Source: Euperipatoides rowelli
Lineage: Eukaryota; Onychophora; Udeonychophora; Euonychophora; Peripatopsidae
DNA length: 12,209 nt
Assembly (NCBI GenBank): GCA_003024985.2
Contig: PXIH01S0111710.1
Direction: 5' to 3' (one strand)
Part shown: positions 8,579-12,209 of the stretch, piece after piece
Layout: each line of letters opens with the position of its first letter
Position numbering within the stretch: position 1 is the stretch's first letter
Program-made: the position numbers and the translations under genes
Notes under the pieces: generated by a model
What the model was told of the DNA's origin: nothing
Database searches by the model: none
Seen by the model: the letters and a program-made list of their open reading frames with translations, nothing else

Positions 8579-9526
8579 TAAGGAAATTCTAGTAACATTG
8601 TAAAATTTATAAGTGCATTATAGCATTTTTTTAAAGCCTGGTTTAAAACTTTCAGGAGAAGAATATGTTAAAGGTTTCTGAGCCAAATAATTGCCCAATT
8701 CTAAATTGGAAAGAGTAAGTTAAGTGTAACTTCTCCATCTGCAATATGACATGCATATCATCATCTCTAGACTACCTGTACAGATATACACAATGCATAT
8801 TAGCAGACTGGACAGTTTTGGGAGGAATATTTAGTAATACCGTAATATTGTTATGTATTATTACAATATGGAAATGAATGGACAGATACTTTACAAGTAT
8901 AACTTAACAAACATTTAATAAGTTGTAATTAACATGGCTCATCGAATACTCGTCATCTGAATAGAACTACATAACATAACAATGACAATATATACAGTAG
9001 CCTATATTGCTGTATGCTGTTGTATGCATGAAATATACACTATGCATTATTTACAGTGTATATCTAATATATTATATATGTATATTGAGATATACCACAA
9101 ATATCATAAGAATTTTGCTATTAATTCAATATCTTTTAGAATTAGATGACCAAATATTGAAACCCTAATGTACCAAATGCACCCGGTGCCATCATTGTTA
9201 GTCTCAAAAATGATTCACATTAGTAAAATGTATGTTCAAAACAACTAGACCTAAAATATTGATTAAAAAAAAAACTAAAATTAAAATCAGGGAATTTAAA
9301 AGAAAGCAATCGTGTAAAAAAAAAAATGGAGTATAACGAAACCATCTTATATCTTAATTGGAATATGATCGTGTTCTGGAACCAGTAATAGCACCATCTA
9401 ATGGGCTTATTTGAAACTAAAAAAAAAAATGTTTTTTTTTTTTCTCTCTCTTAGATCATTGTGATATAAAACAAAAAAGGTTGGATGCCCATGTAACCGG
9501 CTTAAATTAATGAGCTAAAAATAATT

Positions 9527-9547
9527 GGAGTGGAAAAGGTTAAACCC
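9527..9547 (+). repeat. Dispersed 21-base phrase, copy 2
   Basis: This matches 5898-5918 at 19 of 21 positions. The sequences beyond both sides do not align, so only this core is shared. Confidence 0.35.
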
Positions 9548-9636
9548 AATCTTCAATTGTAAATACAGTATCTGTAATTGGATCTAAAATTATTTTCAAA
9601 TCACAGCTGTTAATAAATATTGTAGGCTAGTGTAAT

Positions 9637-10122
9637 TTATGGATAATTATCATTCCCATCATCATTATCAATATTTTCTAACAAATTTGCTTTATTTTTA
9701 AATTTTGATAGCATATTAGAATAACAAACAGGATCAATATGCCCAATTTTCAAACACTTACTGCTATTTCTTGCCATGTTTGTATTTGCAATATTAATTC
9801 CAATATCATTCAAATGTTTTGAGCCAGTTCCATTGATAAAGACATGTCAGTGATGTCATAGGTGTCAGAAAATGTCAAATCCTTTTTCACAAATAGCCAT
9901 CTCTGAATGGATTCATTTTTATGTCTGCATAAGGACCAATGAGATAAAGCTTCTTTCAGAAATGATGAAACATTGCTGGTTGCTGATAACTGCTTTCAAT
10001 TTATCTATGTATACTGAAATCAATTCATTTTGAACTTGATTCCTTTTATGAAAATTAAAACACTCAGCTAACATAATTTGGGGGAGATTGAAGCAATTTT
10101 CCAAAGTTTTTGTTAGGCAATT
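9637..10122 (-). pseudogene. gag: Ty3/Gypsy-type retrotransposon gag relic
   Basis: Gag would form the retrotransposon particle and package its RNA; this copy is broken. Three blocks in family order are seen on the minus strand. Block 1 (10122-9922) has TLENCFN, then AECFNFHKRNQ and VYIDKLKAVI, matching the late capsid region of metazoan Ty3/Gypsy Gag (typically TLENHF...ERFKFHKRNQ...YIAELRKL). Block 2 (9923-9813, shifted frame) has KNESIQRWL, KKDLTFS and SMELAQ, which follow in the same families. Block 3 (back in the frame of block 1, ending at stop 9639-9637) has KCLKIGHIDPVC at about 9759-9724, a CCHC zinc knuckle missing its second cysteine and neighbours, then an acidic Asn/Asp tail. There are at least two frameshifts and several stops. 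An expected Arg is Cys (tgt), as C-to-T decay at CpG would give. The N-terminal gag, protease, pol and LTRs are not found, so this is an old, truncated fossil. The family assignment is by motif memory, not by alignment. Confidence 0.75.
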
Positions 10123-10129
10123 TCAGCTG

Positions 10130-10954
10130 TAATAAATTTGATCCTATGTACAGTACAGCATATTCAAAAGCACATACAATATTTACTATGATGCTGTATT
10201 AAGAATATTATGAATATTTAATACACCAAAATTTAACAAAACAAACTATGTTTAACAATATTTAATCACCAGGCCATTCTAATCAAACTTTATAGATTCC
10301 TAATCCAGGATTTATAATGCAAAACAAATACCCAATACATAAATGGAATATTCAATATATCAGTTTATATAACAATCCAAAAAGCAAATGCTTAATTTGT
10401 AGATGGCGCTAATATCAACAAAAACGTGAAGAGTGAATGAAAAAAAAAATCATTTTTATTATCTCAACTTGTATTATAATAACAACACAAATGTCAGTTG
10501 TTGAATTCCACTAATAATATTCTGCCAGAAACAATGTGGGAAAATGTATTTATTCTAATAAATTAAAATTGTCATTTATGATAACATAGCTTTGAAATGA
10601 AAATTTGCAAATGTATTATGGACTTACTTAATTTTAAACCCAAACATTATAGAAACTTTATTAATTTGTGAAAGAAATACTCTATTATTATGATTTCTCA
10701 ACTCAGCAATGCTCTAAATGATGCATTGAACTCTAATTAAAATATATTGAATTCAAAATAATTTCATTGGAATGGCTCAATCTAAACAAAATTCAATTTA
10801 ACAATGAGGTCATAGATAAATTACAAAAAGGGAGGAAGAGTTTAGAATAAATGTGATGATTGGGGGAGGGGGATTCAAATGTAATGTCACATGATTTTAT
10901 AAAAAAAAAACAATCTTCATATGCATTTGCAGTAAATTAAATATAGGCATAGGC
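10130..10954. other. Non-coding A+T-rich stretch
   Basis: I could not follow the gag relic beyond about 10122. A perfect 8-bp inverted repeat (tacagcat with atgctgta) lies at about 10153-10199. The remainder is A+T-rich with short A runs and a G-rich run at 10862-10872, and no gene is seen. Confidence 0.55.
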
Positions 10955-11059
10955 CTACCCTTGTTTACGGACCTTGGTGAGTAAGGACATATTTACAGTA
11001 CCCCTGTTCACGTACACGTGTTTCGCAAGAACGGAGACTTCAAATCATTATTTGAATAA
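10955..11059. other. G+C-richer patch with short open frames, unidentified
   Basis: This patch contrasts sharply with its surroundings. It contains several CpGs and a CACGTG E-box (11015-11020). Bases 10958-10973 and 11001-11016 match at 12 of 16 positions, so it may itself be a two-unit repeat. On the + strand, 10985-11056 is open for 24 codons (ending FRKNGDFKSLFE) to a TAA at 11057 that overlaps AATAAA (11055-11060), and it contains an acceptor-like tttacag. On the minus strand, 11044-10958 is open for 29 codons. ttg|gtgagt at 10976 resembles a 5' splice site. A terminal exon, a decayed element end and chance are all possible. I recognise no family. Confidence 0.3.
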
Positions 11060-11060
11060 A

Positions 11061-12209
11061 AAAAATATGTTAAAAATATTTGTTTTATTTATTTTAAAAA
11101 AAATATATTAAAAAAATTAAAATATATTTCATATAATAACAATTGTTTAATATATCTTTTTTTAGTTTTATTTAATGAATTAATAAATTCACTAATCATT
11201 GCATTAAGCTAATACATTTTGTTTGGTGGAAAAGGGGGGGGGGGATCAAAAATTTGTGATGTAATTTCATGAATGGGATATTAAATTGTGTGACAGGTTG
11301 TGATGAAGTGGGGAGGAGGGTACAAAACAAGAGACAATTATGTTACATAATTTATAGATGATCCCTATTTTAATACAATTTACCCCCTCCCCCCTCCAAC
11401 TATAATATCCATAAAATGAGTTATTAAAAATAAAAAATATGAAAAGTCAAATATTGAATGGAGTAATAATTGAATTTTTTTGGTTGTAATAAATTTCTTT
11501 GTGTTAAATTTTGTGAATTTTTTTAGCATTATTTTAAAAAGAATTTGTAATATTGCTTTAGCTTACACTAAATCTGGATCTTAGTCAAATATAATGTGTG
11601 TCAGCATTAAAATGAGCCACATCCTCCCTTCTCAGTCAGTTTTAAACTATCACAGGATAAAAATACACCCCATCCCACACAAACTCTGCTGCCTAAGAGT
11701 CCTAGCAATAAATTTCTCTCTCTATCTGCCTTTGCTACAGTATATCTCTGCACTCTGTTCTTTATAACACAACCACATTATGCAAATTTTAAAGTATTAA
11801 AAATAAATTAGAACAACTTTGCAAGTTATTTCAACAGTTCAGGAAGGAGTATTAAAACAATTAGTTTGAGACATTTAATTTACAATTAATTAAACACATT
11901 TTCTTAAATTGTTGAGAGTTTAAAAATTTTTAATAAAATAGATAATGGGTTATTTTTAAATATTTGAAATCAAAGTTTATTGCATTGATAAACATAAGTA
12001 ATTAGGTTTGTACAGCCTAACTATAGTTTATTATTGGCAATAAAAAAGACAAGGATTTTTATATATCACCCTCTTTTGCAATAAGGGGCTAACTAACAAA
12101 ATACTATTTTTTCAGTAGAGGCAAAATAAGTTTTTTTTGTCTCTTTGAAAATTTGTAATAGGAAAACTTTCTGACACTTTGTATATATTTATAAACTTAT
12201 TGACACTTT
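11061..12209. other. Non-coding A+T-rich right end
   Basis: It starts with a dense A/T block (to about 11170) and contains G11 at 11234-11244 and a C-rich run near 11382-11395. A pyrimidine tract ending in gctacag (AG at 11739-11740) resembles a 3' splice site, but what follows is open for only about 20 codons in its best frame. Nothing else can be supported up to the window end. Confidence 0.55.

Larger units (their letters stand above)
6935..9636. other. Long non-coding A+T-rich stretch
   Basis: I see no gene, RNA gene or recognisable transposon in these bases. Local features are C10 at 7347-7356, A runs near 7880 and 9430, a perfect 10-bp hairpin at 8554-8578, a 9-bp inverted repeat (9033-9041 with 9055-9063), and the second copy of the dispersed 21-base phrase at 9527-9547. 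Both strands are dense with stops. Confidence 0.6.

Noticed and set aside
11739-11740. A strong pyrimidine tract plus CAG resembling a 3' splice site.
   Set aside because: The following sequence is open for only about 20 codons in its best frame and has no donor or conserved feature. It is kept as a note in the right-end entry.

Overview
The window is strongly A+T-rich eukaryotic DNA with no intact protein-coding gene. No reading frame exceeds about 73 codons, homopolymers and microsatellites are frequent, and the recognisable pieces are all repeats or decayed mobile elements. A Ty3/Gypsy-type gag fossil and a tandem hammerhead-ribozyme repeat of the retrozyme kind suggest an animal, probably an invertebrate. 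I cannot name the species. Single ambiguous bases at 499, 4819 and 6745 and one ragged homopolymer block suggest a Sanger-era draft assembly.

Layout. 1-198 holds two diverged copies of a 129-bp tandem unit, followed to about 470 by a purine-rich degenerate minisatellite. A small G+C-richer patch (1566-1637) lies just before a near-perfect 101-bp palindrome (1641-1741). A weak exon-like stretch (2092-2285) has a good 3' splice signal but no convincing coding frame. 3764-3900 is a block of long A, C and T runs that may be an assembly scar. 3901-6259 is non-coding, with A runs, an AC microsatellite, small hairpins and a 38-bp tandem duplication.

The main discovery is at 6277-6920: about 1.77 tandem copies of a 364-bp unit that carries a type I hammerhead self-cleaving ribozyme near the start of each copy. 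The core CTGAGGA, GAAA and GTC elements are present in both copies. Stem III is palindromic (ACCATGGT). Stem I is complete (CCCCTT with AAGGGG) only in the second copy, whose 5' side is supplied by the end of the first unit. The two predicted cut sites are exactly 364 bases apart, so a + strand transcript could release a 364-nt RNA able to circularise. This matches the architecture of metazoan retrozymes, which are small non-autonomous retroelements. A 12-bp direct repeat flanks the whole element and may be its target-site duplication.

On the minus strand at 10122-9637 is a frameshifted relic of a Ty3/Gypsy gag gene, running from the late capsid region into a degraded zinc knuckle. A second G+C-richer patch lies at 10955-11059. 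The rest, including the right end, is A+T-rich sequence in which I see nothing else that can be supported. No genes here work together; the region is intergenic or intronic DNA shaped by mobile elements.
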